DNA of 64,000 bases, from NCBI GenBank assembly GCA_029785825.1, contig JAFLYY010000001.1:124001-188000 (forward strand), in the 5' to 3' direction. Positions 25,161 through 33,946 of the stretch are shown here, piece by piece. Positions within the stretch are counted from its first letter, which is position 1. The number at the start of each line of letters is the position of its first letter. The position numbers were made by a program, and so were the translations under genes. The notes beneath the pieces are model-generated. The model did no database searches. It saw nothing but the letters and a program-made list of their open reading frames with translations, and had not been told where the DNA came from. Source of the DNA: Nitrososphaerota archaeon. Its GTDB lineage: Archaea; Thermoproteota; Nitrososphaeria; Nitrososphaerales; Gagatemarchaeaceae.

Positions 25161-25761
25161 CTCCTATCTTCCTCAGGTCTTTGCCCCAGACCATCCTGTA
25201 GGACTCGAGTATCGACCTACCCAGATCCTTGTTCTTCTTTCTGGCGAACGTGGCTTCGTCCATGATCAAGGGAGACAACCCAAATCCGAACTTCGAAACA
25301 GTTTCGGCGGAGGCGTCCGCAACGCGCTCGCTGGCGAGCTGTCTGTCACCCGCTACGACGAATATGTCGATGTCGCTCTGCTTCCCCTCGAGTCCCTTCG
25401 CAGCGCTCCCGAAGACGGCCACCGATCTGATCGACCTGTCTTCAAAGAACGGCCTGATCGTGGACAAGATCGCACTGAGGGTATCTTCCTCGGCTTTGAT
25501 CGCGGGCCAGACTATCGAATTCAGCACGTAGCTCTCCTCGTTCAGGATGACCTGCTGGGCCCTCCCAACAGGTTGGAGCCTCACAACCCCTCTTTTTTCC
25601 AGAGTCCTGGCCACAAGGGCGACTTCGGGGTGCGACAGGCCAGCCGTCCTCGCCAAGTCCCTCATGGTGAACACCTTCCCCCTGTAGCGGACCAAAGTCT
25701 TGAGCACTCTAATGCTGGCCTTGCTGCCCAGGACCTCGGTCAGGTAGTCGTGGAGGGACAC
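25141..25761 (-). CDS. Winged-helix plus minimal nucleotidyltransferase (MNT)
   Basis: The open frame extends into the tRNA-Phe gene, so a start at GTG 25761 (VSLHDYLTEVLGS) or ATG 25821 is preferred. From GTG it is 206 residues. Residues about 1-85 form a winged helix (RDLARTAGLSHPEVALVART). The next domain has the MNT signature GSAAKGLEGKQSDIDIFVV, with the two metal-binding Asp residues. It overlaps the HEPN gene, and the fused DNA-binding part may repress the pair. It lies directly next to the tRNA-Phe att copy, at the right end of the integrated DNA. Confidence 0.78.
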   Translation of the reverse strand: MSLHDYLTEVLGSKASIRVLKTLVRYRGKVFTMRDLARTAGLSHPEVALVARTLEKRGVVRLQPVGRAQQVILNEESYVLNSIVWPAIKAEEDTLSAILSTIRPFFEDRSIRSVAVFGSAAKGLEGKQSDIDIFVVAGDRQLASERVADASAETVSKFGFGLSPLIMDEATFARKKNKDLGRSILESYRMVWGKDLRKIGDVQDRQ

Positions 25762-25835
25762 TATCTCGCAGGGCAGGGATACTGGTAGAAAAACATTCCA
25801 TATGGTAGGGAATACTGCCATAACGGGCGATTTGA

Positions 25836-25854
25836 ACACGCATAGGCGTGCCGC
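25836..25854. repeat. att repeat overlapping the tRNA-Phe 3' end
   Basis: This copy of the 19-bp ACACGCATAGGCGTGCCGC contains the final six bases of the tRNA-Phe gene (25849-25854) and continues 13 bases beyond. Integration here keeps the tRNA complete. The identical partner is at 21343-21361. Confidence 0.7.
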
Positions 25855-25970
25855 GGGTCGGATTTGAGCCGACGACACTCCGGTCTTCAGCCGGATGATG
25901 AAGGGAGGTTTCAACTCCTCTCTCCATAGCCCAAGAGTGTCAAACTCTAGCCAGGCTGAGCTACCGCGGC
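25849..25970 (-). tRNA. tRNA-Phe(GAA) with a non-canonical insertion
   Basis: The 7-bp acceptor stem (GCCGCGG/CCGCGGC, discriminator A), T arm (GTCGG/CCGAC) and anticodon arm (TCCGG-CTGAAGA-CCGGA, anticodon GAA) are all clear. The gene is 122 bases, about 47 more than a tRNA. The extra bases lie between the D-stem 3' strand and the anticodon stem, not at the canonical position 37/38. They can form hairpins (GAGTTTGACACTC and a GGAG...CTCC stem), as expected for an archaeal intron cut by the splicing endonuclease. The T loop starts with C instead of T. A TATA-like CTTAATTC lies about 25 bases upstream. Confidence 0.82.
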
Positions 25971-26275
25971 ACCGAGCACGCTCCTTTCAAGAGCAGAATT
26001 AAGAGTTTCATCAGGAACTTGCTTGCGCTCGCCCTGCTCGAGAGGAAGGCCAGAGCGCTGCCGCAGTAGTTTAGCCAGACGAGCCTGACCGTGAACAGAT
26101 AGCTCTTCGCATCACCATCGCCTTCATGTTTTGAGACGCGGCTCCCGCCCGTCAGACGAGGTTCAAGCCCATCAGGAACGAGCTCGCCTTCTGCGAGCCG
26201 AAGACGAAGCAGTGGACAGGGAAGCCGAGGTTTAAGGGGACACCCCATGACCCGTGCGCCTCAGGACAGCCCAAG
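25971..26275. other. Spacer between tRNA-Phe and the DUF47 gene
   Basis: It contains the leftward tRNA-Phe promoter (TATA-like CTTAATTC near 25992-26001) and a rightward TATA-like GGTTTAAGG near 26229, about 45 bases before the next gene. I see no confident gene. Two short similar stretches (TTCCTGATG on the minus strand, near 26008 and 26175) hint at a small internal duplication. Confidence 0.35.
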
Positions 26276-26926
26276 TTGAAGATCAGGTTCCTCGTGGCCG
26301 GAGAGAAGGGGATATTCGAGCGCCTGAAGGGGCTCGCCGAAAAGGCGCGGGAAGAGACACCGCTCGCCACCAGGCTGTTCCGGGAGCGCCTGGACGACCC
26401 CAGCGTGCTCGAAAAAATCAAAGCTCTAGAGAAGGAGAGCGACGAGCTGACCTTCAAGCTCAGCGAGGACATCATGAACGGCGCCGTCAACCCGTCAGTC
26501 CTCAGGGACCTCCTCCACGTGTCCGACCTGATGGACGGCATTTTCGACGACTACTACTTCGTCGCCCGCGAGGTGAACAGGATCGTGATGAGCGGCATCG
26601 AGCTCCCGATGCTCGAAAAGATGGTCCAGACCTTCGTGAAGATGATCGGCCTCGCCGACAGGGAGCTGGAGACGTTCGAGAAGCTCCTGGAGGCCGGAAG
26701 CATGGAGGAGGCGAGGTCGCTCAGGAAAGACATCGAAGCTCTGGAGGAGCAGGGGGACGAGCTCAAGGACTCCGGCTTCGACTCCTTGTACGCGAACCGC
26801 GGCCTCTTCGACTACTTTTCGTTCCAGCACTACACCGAAGTGATGAGGAAGCTGGACCACATACAGGACGGAGTGGAGGACATGTCCGACCTCGTCATCG
26901 CGATCGCTAACGCCATCTCAAGGTGA
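26276..26926 (+). CDS. DUF47/PhoU-like regulator of phosphate transporter
   Basis: The 216-residue all-helical protein matches the DUF47 (PhoU-related) family, whose helical bundles bind metal clusters through acidic motifs such as ELTFKLSEDIMNG and LMDGIFDDYYFVAREV. The start is TTG 26276. A PiT-type permease gene begins 5 bases after its stop, the standard DUF47-pit pairing, so it very probably modulates that transporter. Confidence 0.85.
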   Translation: MKIRFLVAGEKGIFERLKGLAEKAREETPLATRLFRERLDDPSVLEKIKALEKESDELTFKLSEDIMNGAVNPSVLRDLLHVSDLMDGIFDDYYFVAREVNRIVMSGIELPMLEKMVQTFVKMIGLADRELETFEKLLEAGSMEEARSLRKDIEALEEQGDELKDSGFDSLYANRGLFDYFSFQHYTEVMRKLDHIQDGVEDMSDLVIAIANAISR

Positions 26927-26930
26927 TGGA

Positions 26931-27833
26931 TTGGACGTCCTCGGAGCCCTCCTGCTAGCGGTCGCCACCCTTCTGGTTCTCATCGTCTCGGGGAACAACG
27001 CCCAGGCGTGCGTGGGGAACCTCATAGGCGCACGGGTGGTCAGGAGGAAGACGGCGCTGGCCCTGGAGGCGGCCGGGGTGTCTCTCGGGCTCCTGTTCCA
27101 GGGGACCAGCATGGCGACCGCCGCCTCTCATCTGGCCAGGGGGCTCTCCGCCGAGGTTCTCCTGGTCGTCTTGGCGCTGAGCCTGGTGCTCTTCACGGCC
27201 GCGCAGCTCGTCCGGCTCCCCCTCCCGCTGACGCTCACCCTCCCTGCGCTCCTCGCGGGGGTCTCCCTGGGATTCAGCGAATACTTCTTCCTGATGATAC
27301 TGGTGTGGGTCGCCGCCCCCGTCGCGGCGCTCCTAGCCACCCCCCTGATCACAAGACTCGCGTCCAGGCTGGGGGCCAACAGCTTCTGGACAAAAGTGGA
27401 GGCATACAAGGCGCTCCTTCTCCTGGTATCGTTCGGGTTCGCCTTCACCCTGGGGGCGAACACGATAGGGCTGATAGTCGCGGTCGAAGGTTTCGGCGCG
27501 CTTTCGGTCGCGCTCGCGATAATCGGAGTCGTCCTCGGCACCTTCTTCCTCAGCGCCGGGGTGATCAGGAGGGTGAGCACCGAGATGTTCGACCTCGGGT
27601 ACTCGAACGCGACGTCGTCGATGCTGACTTCTGCTCTCCTGGTGGAGGCTTCCACCCTGGCGGGGATCCCCATGTCCAACACCATGGTCCAGAACGCGGC
27701 GGTCTTCGGGGCAGGGCTCTCGTACAAGACCAGGTTCTTCTCTGCCAGGCCGTTCTATCTGGTGGCCCTTGGGTGGCTCGTCTTTCCGGCCGTGGGCATC
27801 GCCGCCGGTGTGCTTGTCTCCCTTCTCCTGTGA
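26931..27833 (+). CDS. pit: PiT-family phosphate permease
   Basis: The 300-residue protein is strongly hydrophobic, with eight to ten membrane spans. Its two halves each have the family signature in modified form: SGNNAQACVGNLIGARV near residue 20 and TLGANTIGLIVAV near 165 (classical GANDVANA). PiT proteins import phosphate, often as a metal complex, driven by H+ or Na+. It is co-transcribed with the DUF47 gene. Phosphate is the usual substrate of this pairing; sulfate or others cannot be excluded. Confidence 0.82.
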   Translation: MDVLGALLLAVATLLVLIVSGNNAQACVGNLIGARVVRRKTALALEAAGVSLGLLFQGTSMATAASHLARGLSAEVLLVVLALSLVLFTAAQLVRLPLPLTLTLPALLAGVSLGFSEYFFLMILVWVAAPVAALLATPLITRLASRLGANSFWTKVEAYKALLLLVSFGFAFTLGANTIGLIVAVEGFGALSVALAIIGVVLGTFFLSAGVIRRVSTEMFDLGYSNATSSMLTSALLVEASTLAGIPMSNTMVQNAAVFGAGLSYKTRFFSARPFYLVALGWLVFPAVGIAAGVLVSLLL

Positions 27834-27921
27834 GCGGGCCCCTCGAGTAATGCGCTTCATCAGTGCGAACCCATAAAAGCCCAGAGATTTGTCAGAGCGA
27901 AGGGCAGGGGGATTGGCAGGG

Positions 27922-28467
27922 GTGTTCTGTCAGAGCTGCGGGAAGGAGATGCCTGACGGCGCCGCTTACTGTCCCGGCTGCGGGGCCCAGGCGAGCGCCT
28001 CCTCAGGCGCTTCTCCGACATCCAGGGGCTTCGACGCGCTCACAAAGGACCGGAAGGCCCAGGAGTACTGGTTCGAGAGGCTCCTTGCATACGTCGTGGA
28101 CGCGATCATCGTCTTCGTGGCTCTCGCCATAGTCGGGGCCATCGTAGCGTTTCCGCTCTTCTTCGCCGGCGTTTCGGTTCGTTCCGCCTTCGGTCCGTAC
28201 GCCATCGTCGGAGGCCTCATCTTCGTCCTCTACTTCGCCCTGATGGAGTCATCATCGGGGGCGACCTTCGGCAAGAGGCTCTTCCATCTCAAGGTCGTCT
28301 CGAAGTCCGGCTCGAACCCCACTCTGGGGGAAGCCTTCGTCAGGAACCTAAGCAAGTTCTATCCGCTCCTGCTCCTCCTGGACGTCATAGCCGGTCTCGC
28401 CCTGTCGAAGGGGTACCAGCAGCGCTTCAGCGACCACTTTCTCGGGACGAGCGTGGCCCACGCCTGA
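27922..28467 (+). CDS. Zinc-ribbon RDD-family membrane protein
   Basis: GTG 27922 begins directly before a zinc ribbon (CQSCG...CPGCG). TTG 27889 would add eleven residues. From GTG the product is 181 residues. After the ribbon and a Ser-rich linker comes an RDD domain: the Arg-containing first helix (FERLLAYVVDAIIVFVALAI), two further spans and the late KRLFHLKVVS motif. RDD proteins are small membrane proteins of mostly unknown role, some linked to ion transport. Confidence 0.75.
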   Translation: MFCQSCGKEMPDGAAYCPGCGAQASASSGASPTSRGFDALTKDRKAQEYWFERLLAYVVDAIIVFVALAIVGAIVAFPLFFAGVSVRSAFGPYAIVGGLIFVLYFALMESSSGATFGKRLFHLKVVSKSGSNPTLGEAFVRNLSKFYPLLLLLDVIAGLALSKGYQQRFSDHFLGTSVAHA

Positions 28468-28519
28468 GCGTCAGGGAACCGTTTTACGGGGCTCATTTCA
28501 CGCGCGTCTGGAACCGGGT

Positions 28520-29635
28520 TTGGGAGCGGAGTTCGGCACCAGGGCGATAGTGGTCACCTACCCCGACGAGTTCGCCAAACGCGAGATACTCGAGCTCGCG
28601 AAGGCCGGCGGGTACGAGGTGGCAGAGGTGGTGACCCAGAGGGCGATCATCCGGTCCGAATACGGGGTCGGGTCGGGGAAGGCTCAGGAGCTGGAGGGGA
28701 AGGTGGCTGAGAGCAAGGCAGACGTCATCATAATCGACGAGAGCGTCACCTCCGCCCAGGCGAACAACCTGTCGAAGCTGACCCATGCGGCCGTCGTCGA
28801 CAGGGAGAGGCTGATACTGAACATATTCGCGAAGCGGGCCGCGACCACGGAGGCGAAGCTCCAGGTCCAGCTGGCCGAACTCCGCTACGAGCTCCCCAGG
28901 GCGAGGGACGAGGTGCGCCATTCGACCAAGGGAGAGCAGGCGGGGTTCATGGGGATGGGGGAGTACGAGGTCGACGTCAGGTTCAGGACCCTCAAGCGCC
29001 AGATGGGGTTCATCAAGCAAAAGCTCGAGAAGACCAGGACGGTCAGGGACCTCCACGCGGCGGAGAGGAAGAAGCTCGGCGTCCCCTTCGTGTCGCTCGC
29101 GGGGTACACCAGCAGCGGAAAGACCACCCTCTTCAACCGTCTGACAGCGGAGTCGAAGGAGATTTCACCGGACCTCTTCACAACCCTCACCACCACTATC
29201 CGCATGGTCACTTTTCCAAAGTCGAAGAACAAGGTCCTCCTCTCCGACACGGTCGGGTTCATCTCCCGGCTCCCGGCCTACCTCGTCGAGTCGTTCAAGT
29301 CGACCCTGGATGAGCTCAGGCACGCTGACCTCGTCCTGCTCATGGTCGACGCGAGCGAGAGCCCTGAGAGCATCGGGATCAAGCTCACCAGCTGCAGGGA
29401 CACCCTTAGCGAGCTCGAGGTCGACCCGGCAAAGGTGATCCTGGTCTTGAACAAGGTGGACCTGCTGGACTCGAAGACGAGGGCGGGAATCCAGGCAGAC
29501 CCACTCTTCAGCGACTATACCACCGTCAAGGTGTCTGCGGTGAGAGGGGACGGGATGAGGCAGCTCAGGAACAGGATTCTGGAGCTCGCCGGAGGCCGGC
29601 GGGAATCCAGGGCGGCCGTTCAGGGGAAGCGGTGA
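28520..29635 (+). CDS. hflX: HflX-type ribosome-associated GTPase
   Basis: The 371-residue protein has the HflX N-terminal domain (residues 1-185, with VGSGKAQELEGKV) and a G domain with P-loop GYTSSGKTT near residue 195, G3 DTVGFI, and G4 NKVD. HflX binds the large ribosomal subunit and splits or rescues stalled ribosomes. The start is TTG 28520. The next gene starts within its stop codon (GTGA), so a DExH helicase is co-translated with it. Confidence 0.9.
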   Translation: MGAEFGTRAIVVTYPDEFAKREILELAKAGGYEVAEVVTQRAIIRSEYGVGSGKAQELEGKVAESKADVIIIDESVTSAQANNLSKLTHAAVVDRERLILNIFAKRAATTEAKLQVQLAELRYELPRARDEVRHSTKGEQAGFMGMGEYEVDVRFRTLKRQMGFIKQKLEKTRTVRDLHAAERKKLGVPFVSLAGYTSSGKTTLFNRLTAESKEISPDLFTTLTTTIRMVTFPKSKNKVLLSDTVGFISRLPAYLVESFKSTLDELRHADLVLLMVDASESPESIGIKLTSCRDTLSELEVDPAKVILVLNKVDLLDSKTRAGIQADPLFSDYTTVKVSAVRGDGMRQLRNRILELAGGRRESRAAVQGKR

Positions 29636-31482
29636 AGGGCGTGGCAGAGTCTCCCGGGAGCGAAACGGACGACTCCTTCGAGCCCCTGGCTCCCCTGACC
29701 GAAGACGTCCCGGCGGCCAAGAGCGTCCCCCGGCCTCCTATCTTCTCGATCCTGGGCTCCATCGACTTCTCGGGGCACTTCGTACTGCTCGGCGATGTCG
29801 GGACGGGGAAGAGCACGGTGGTCCCGATACACGAGTTCGAGTCGGCCGGGCGGACGAGGACCATACTCATCCGGGAGCCGTCCAGGGCTTCTTGCAACGC
29901 ACTCTACTACTCCCTCTCGGCTCTCCACCCGAAGGTCAAAGACGAGCTGGCGGTCATCACCAAGGACACCAAGGTCAACACCGGGGGGAGGGTCAAGATC
30001 GTCACCGACGGCGTCCTCCTCAGGATGCTGGCGGAAGGGTCGGTGAAGGGGGCCTCGATCTACTTCGACGAGAGCCATCAGATGACCTCTCAGCTCGAGC
30101 TCTGCATGTCCCTTGCAAAGAAGCAGGAGCATGAGGCGGGGAACCTGTTAAGGGTCATGAGCGCCACCATCGACCCGGCCGAGTTCCTCTCGTTCCTGGG
30201 GATCAGGAACCTCTACTCGGTCTCAGGGCGGAGGTTCCCGGTCGGCATCGAAACAGTCCATGCTAGGGACCTCGACGGGATGTTCGACGCGCTCGTCAGG
30301 TTCCTCCACACCAGGCCCCGGGGGGAGTCCTGGCTGGTCTTCCTTCCCACCAGGCGCGTGGTAGAGAAGTACGCCCGGAGCGGCGACGGGGTCTACATCC
30401 ACGGGGGGCTCGACGGGTCCGAGGTCAATAAGATACAGAAGCGGGCCGAGACCGACAGGAGCCTCAAGGTCTTCGCGACCAACGTCATAGCTTCGTCAGT
30501 GAACATATACCTCGACAACGTCCTGATCTTCAACGACGCCATAGAGAGCAAGGACAGTCTGGGGAGGAAGGCGCTGCGGTACGGGAGCATCGACAACAAC
30601 ACGCTCCTGCAGATGATAGGGAGGATAGGCCGTTTCAAGCCCGGGAGGGCGGTCATCATCTCCGACACCCCGGTCCCGAGGGACATCGCACCCACCGCGG
30701 TGAAGAAGGCGCTCGAGTTCGAAACCCCCTTCGACCTGGTCCTCCTCATGTCCAAGTACGGCCTGAAGTTCTCGGAGCTGGAGCTGATGTCGAAGGTGAG
30801 CAGCAAGGAGGTCGCCTTCGCCGAAAACTGGCTCGTCGACGTGGGCGCTATCCATCCTCTGACGCAGAACATAACCAGGAAAGGGGTTCTGATGAGCGAG
30901 ATCCCGTACGACCCGGACTTCGCTCACATGGTCGCTTCGGCCATCGTCAGGAGGGACTATCCAGCCGCCAGGTTCTTCCTCGCCTGCGGGGCGTTCGGCG
31001 ACTCCCTGAACCACGCCTACAAGATCGACTTCGAGGTCCAGGCCCGCCAGTTCCTCTACGCCTTCGACAACTCCAACGAGCTCAACATCAAGGCCCACCT
31101 GCTGAAGAGGTATTCTGAGGACAAAGAGGGCGCCTTCGCCGGCCGCCTGGCGTCCAACGGCATATTTCCGAGGTTCATCGAGGAAGCCCACAAGAACTAT
31201 AATGCCGCCAGGGACTCGCTGAACGACGTCCTCGAGTCGTCAAATCAGGAGCCTCTCCCCGAGGAGGTGGTCGTGGACCCGGACGTACGGGGCCTGGAGC
31301 CCTACTTTGAAGAGTGCCTCTCCTTCGAGAGGTTCAACGAACACGAGAAGAGGGAGCACGACCTCAAGAACCTATACATCGGGGGGCCGTTCTACGCCAG
31401 GACGCTCACCGTGAACTTCAGGACGATACTCTACGACGTGGTGGCCCTGGACAGGAAGAAGGACAAGAAAGGGCACAGGTGA
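29632..31482 (+). CDS. DExH-box SF2 helicase
   Basis: The 616-residue helicase has GDVGTGKST near residue 56, DESH near 147, MSATI for motif III and QMIGRIGRFKPG for motif VI. It resembles the DEAH/NS3-like branch of SF2. About 200 residues beyond the core are not assigned. Its start overlaps the hflX stop, suggesting joint expression and perhaps a role on RNA or ribosomes. The substrate is unknown. Confidence 0.78.
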   Translation: MKGVAESPGSETDDSFEPLAPLTEDVPAAKSVPRPPIFSILGSIDFSGHFVLLGDVGTGKSTVVPIHEFESAGRTRTILIREPSRASCNALYYSLSALHPKVKDELAVITKDTKVNTGGRVKIVTDGVLLRMLAEGSVKGASIYFDESHQMTSQLELCMSLAKKQEHEAGNLLRVMSATIDPAEFLSFLGIRNLYSVSGRRFPVGIETVHARDLDGMFDALVRFLHTRPRGESWLVFLPTRRVVEKYARSGDGVYIHGGLDGSEVNKIQKRAETDRSLKVFATNVIASSVNIYLDNVLIFNDAIESKDSLGRKALRYGSIDNNTLLQMIGRIGRFKPGRAVIISDTPVPRDIAPTAVKKALEFETPFDLVLLMSKYGLKFSELELMSKVSSKEVAFAENWLVDVGAIHPLTQNITRKGVLMSEIPYDPDFAHMVASAIVRRDYPAARFFLACGAFGDSLNHAYKIDFEVQARQFLYAFDNSNELNIKAHLLKRYSEDKEGAFAGRLASNGIFPRFIEEAHKNYNAARDSLNDVLESSNQEPLPEEVVVDPDVRGLEPYFEECLSFERFNEHEKREHDLKNLYIGGPFYARTLTVNFRTILYDVVALDRKKDKKGHR

Positions 31483-31648
31483 GTCCGCGGTCTGCCGCTG
31501 GAGCCTCCGTCTAGGCGGCGAGTACGAAGAGCTCAACCTGGAGGCGTGTCGTGGACATAGCGTCTAGCCCGACTTGGCTGCGGACGCGCTCCCGATGGGG
31601 CCCGCGTTGCGGCCGAACCGACGTCCTGGAAAAAGAGCGTCCTCCGGT

Positions 31649-33181
31649 TCAGCCCTTAACCTGCCTCGAGAGCAGGTCGTCCAGCTCCTCGAAGTATGAC
31701 CGTACCCCCTGAGGCATGGATTCTACGTTCTTCCTGATGGCGTCGACTAGGTAAGGGATCGCGGTCTGAGAGACCTCGACCGCCTGGCCTTTCTTGCCGA
31801 TGCCGACCCTCGGGACCTTGACCCTCTCCCTCACCTCCGGGGGCGCAGCCTCCCTGGCGTCGTCCTCCACGGTCTTCAGCCACTTCTCCAGTTGGTCCTG
31901 GTCAAGCCCCTCGACCATGCCGCTCAGCTCCCGCACCAGCGGTCCGACCGACGCGAGAGTGCCTAGGTCCAGGCTCTGGCTGGAACCCAGGAAGAGGCGG
32001 ACCCCGGCGGCGGCGACGACGTTAGTGAATACGATCACAAGAGCCGCTATCGGGAGTATCTGTGACGATCCGCTCACGGCGTCGGCGATCAGGGTCGTCG
32101 CGAGGAGGGCCGGGGTGAGCCCCTGGGCCATCATGGACACAATGAATCTCCTGTCTCCGACGGCCATCTTACGGTCCACCAGCTCGGTGCTGATGTACCT
32201 GGCCACCAGCAGGATGCCGAGCACCGCGAGCGACTCGAAGTAGACGCTGGAGCTCGACAGGACGCTCAGCGGCATCGAAAACCCGAGGAAGAAAAGGAAG
32301 AAAGTCCGAAGGAAGAACGAAATCTCGGTCTGGAAGGCCGAAATGTAGTTCAGCGAAAGAGCAGGCATGACGTTAGGCACGGCGAGGGGTCCAGGAAGGT
32401 CTGCGAAGTTCTTCATGACCAGCCCTATGGCAAGCGTCGTGATCACGCCGCTCCCTCCGATCTCCCCGACCAGCACGTAGGTCAGGAGGACGTAGCCCAC
32501 TGTCGCCATGTAAAAGAAGTCCGAGTGGCCGAGGCTCTTGGCGACCCGGACCCATGCGAGCCCCAGCAGCACCCCCCCGACTAGGCCGATGGAGAGCTCC
32601 TCGAAGAAGCTCTTGGAGATCACCGAGAGCCCCTGCAGGTCCAGGGGAGCACCCTGGTTGTACCCGTTGAGCAGGACTGTGAAGAGTATGATGAGGACCA
32701 GGGAGTCGAACACGGACTCGAGAGCCAGATTGGAGACCAGGCCGCGCTGGGAGATCCGCCTCGCGAGATAGGGGACGATTATCATGGATATCTCCCCGCC
32801 GACTATGGACCCGAGGAACAGCGACTGGTAGAGGCTCCAGTGGAGGCCCCCTGCGAAAAAGAGGGTTACCCCCATTATCGAGAGCAGCATATAGAGCGAC
32901 GAGCGCGTCACCGCCGACCTACCCTCCAACATTATGTCGCGAAGCTTCAGGCTCATGCCGATGTCGAAGACCACCATCGCCAGTGTGAGGTCCGACAGGA
33001 TCGGGAGCATCGCGTTGACGGCGGTCGTCGGCAGGACGGCGAACCACCGGGTCGCAATGCCCGCCGCGATGAGGAACAGTGTCTGGGGGATGCCCTTCTT
33101 ACTGAGTAGGATGTTCCCTACGAAGCCGATGAAGATGATGGCTGAGATTACCAGCAGGAATGTCTCCGCGGAGAGCGCCAT
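31649..33181 (-). CDS. CPA-family cation/proton antiporter
   Basis: The 510-residue protein has about twelve to thirteen membrane spans in residues 1-390, followed by a cytosolic tail of about 110 residues (EKWLKTVEDDAREAAPPEVR onward). The span pattern and VVFDIGMSLKLRDIM segment fit the Kef/NhaP-type monovalent cation:proton antiporters, which control internal pH, K+ or Na+. The tail is not an RCK domain. Ion specificity is not evident. Confidence 0.8.
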   Translation of the reverse strand: MALSAETFLLVISAIIFIGFVGNILLSKKGIPQTLFLIAAGIATRWFAVLPTTAVNAMLPILSDLTLAMVVFDIGMSLKLRDIMLEGRSAVTRSSLYMLLSIMGVTLFFAGGLHWSLYQSLFLGSIVGGEISMIIVPYLARRISQRGLVSNLALESVFDSLVLIILFTVLLNGYNQGAPLDLQGLSVISKSFFEELSIGLVGGVLLGLAWVRVAKSLGHSDFFYMATVGYVLLTYVLVGEIGGSGVITTLAIGLVMKNFADLPGPLAVPNVMPALSLNYISAFQTEISFFLRTFFLFFLGFSMPLSVLSSSSVYFESLAVLGILLVARYISTELVDRKMAVGDRRFIVSMMAQGLTPALLATTLIADAVSGSSQILPIAALVIVFTNVVAAAGVRLFLGSSQSLDLGTLASVGPLVRELSGMVEGLDQDQLEKWLKTVEDDAREAAPPEVRERVKVPRVGIGKKGQAVEVSQTAIPYLVDAIRKNVESMPQGVRSYFEELDDLLSRQVKG

Positions 33182-33581
33182 GGCGCGTCATCCTTCTGGT
33201 CCAGTCGGCCGCCCCTCTTTGCCCTCCCTATGACCGGGCCGGTTCCGCGATTCCAAGCACAAAGGCAATCACGGGTTCCGTATTTGAACATGGAGACGTG
33301 GGGCTCTGCAGAGGCCCTCGCTTCAAGAGTACGTCCGGGCGAGACACCCTTTCGCGGCAGGCTCTGGTCTCTTCCAGGCAGCGGCATTTGCCGTCCTTCC
33401 GATTCAGTACAGGGGGAGAAGAAAACTGCGTTCTCTTTCGGTTCAGAGGCACCAGCAGATGCGGGTACTATGTCGCCAAGGGCAACCTGCCCAAGATGCT
33501 CGGCAGCACGGTCGCCGAAGTCCCAGGCCAGGTTGACCCTTCAAGAACCCGTAAATGCAACACATCGCCAGAAGCTAGCTA
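33182..33581. other. Spacer without a confident gene
   Basis: Frames across this 400-base stretch lack protein-like composition. A CGTAAATGC near 33552 may serve as TATA element for the small gene at 33582. No repeat or RNA was recognised. Confidence 0.35.
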
Positions 33582-33794
33582 ATGCCCGCTACCCACTTGA
33601 AGTGCCCCAACTGCGGAAGGGAGTTCGACTACGTTATGAGCGCCACATCATATCTGGTTCACGCTCCGGGCAACGCGACCATAATAACCTCAGACGGGCA
33701 AGAGCACGTGGCCACATCCGGTAAGCTGTGGAACAGGCACCACATCAAATGTCCTTATTGCAACAAGGCCTCCTGGCATCGAGTCAATATCTGA
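33582..33794 (+). CDS. Small zinc-ribbon protein
   Basis: The 70-residue protein has one zinc-binding site built from CPNCGREF near residue 8 and CPYCNKASWH near 57, separated by a beta-rich loop. Such stand-alone ribbons usually mediate protein or nucleic-acid contacts. No partner is evident from the neighbours. Confidence 0.6.
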   Translation: MPATHLKCPNCGREFDYVMSATSYLVHAPGNATIITSDGQEHVATSGKLWNRHHIKCPYCNKASWHRVNI

Positions 33795-33877
33795 CGCACA
33801 AACCCTGACGGTACGAACCATGGCTTAAGGCAGAAAGTACATCCATCCGCCGCACAAGAAGAGGACAGAGGAGGTAG

Positions 33878-33946
33878 GGTGAAAGCCCGGCGATGCGAAA
33901 GTATCACGCCTGGTTTGGGGTCTCCTGATTGAAATCAGCTAAACCG
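33878..33946 (+). ncRNA. Candidate structured RNA with three consecutive hairpins
   Basis: Three stems follow one another: GGG-tgaaag-CCC (33878-33889); GGC-GATGC-GAAA-GTATC-AC-GCC (33890-33911), capped by a GNRA tetraloop; and GGTTT (33913-33917) pairing with AAACC (33942-33946) around an inner hairpin CTGAT-TGAA-ATCAG (33926-33939). It ends about 190 bases before a DUF4382 gene, in a 341-base gap with no other gene. The strand is chosen because the GNRA loop reads GAAA on plus. It matches no riboswitch or small RNA I know well enough to name. Confidence 0.4.

Noticed and set aside
31483-31648. Possible RNA gene in the gap after the DExH helicase (GTCCGC...GCGGAC pairing)
   Set aside because: The long-range pairing is short and GC-rich. 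No tRNA arms or other known RNA signature could be matched.
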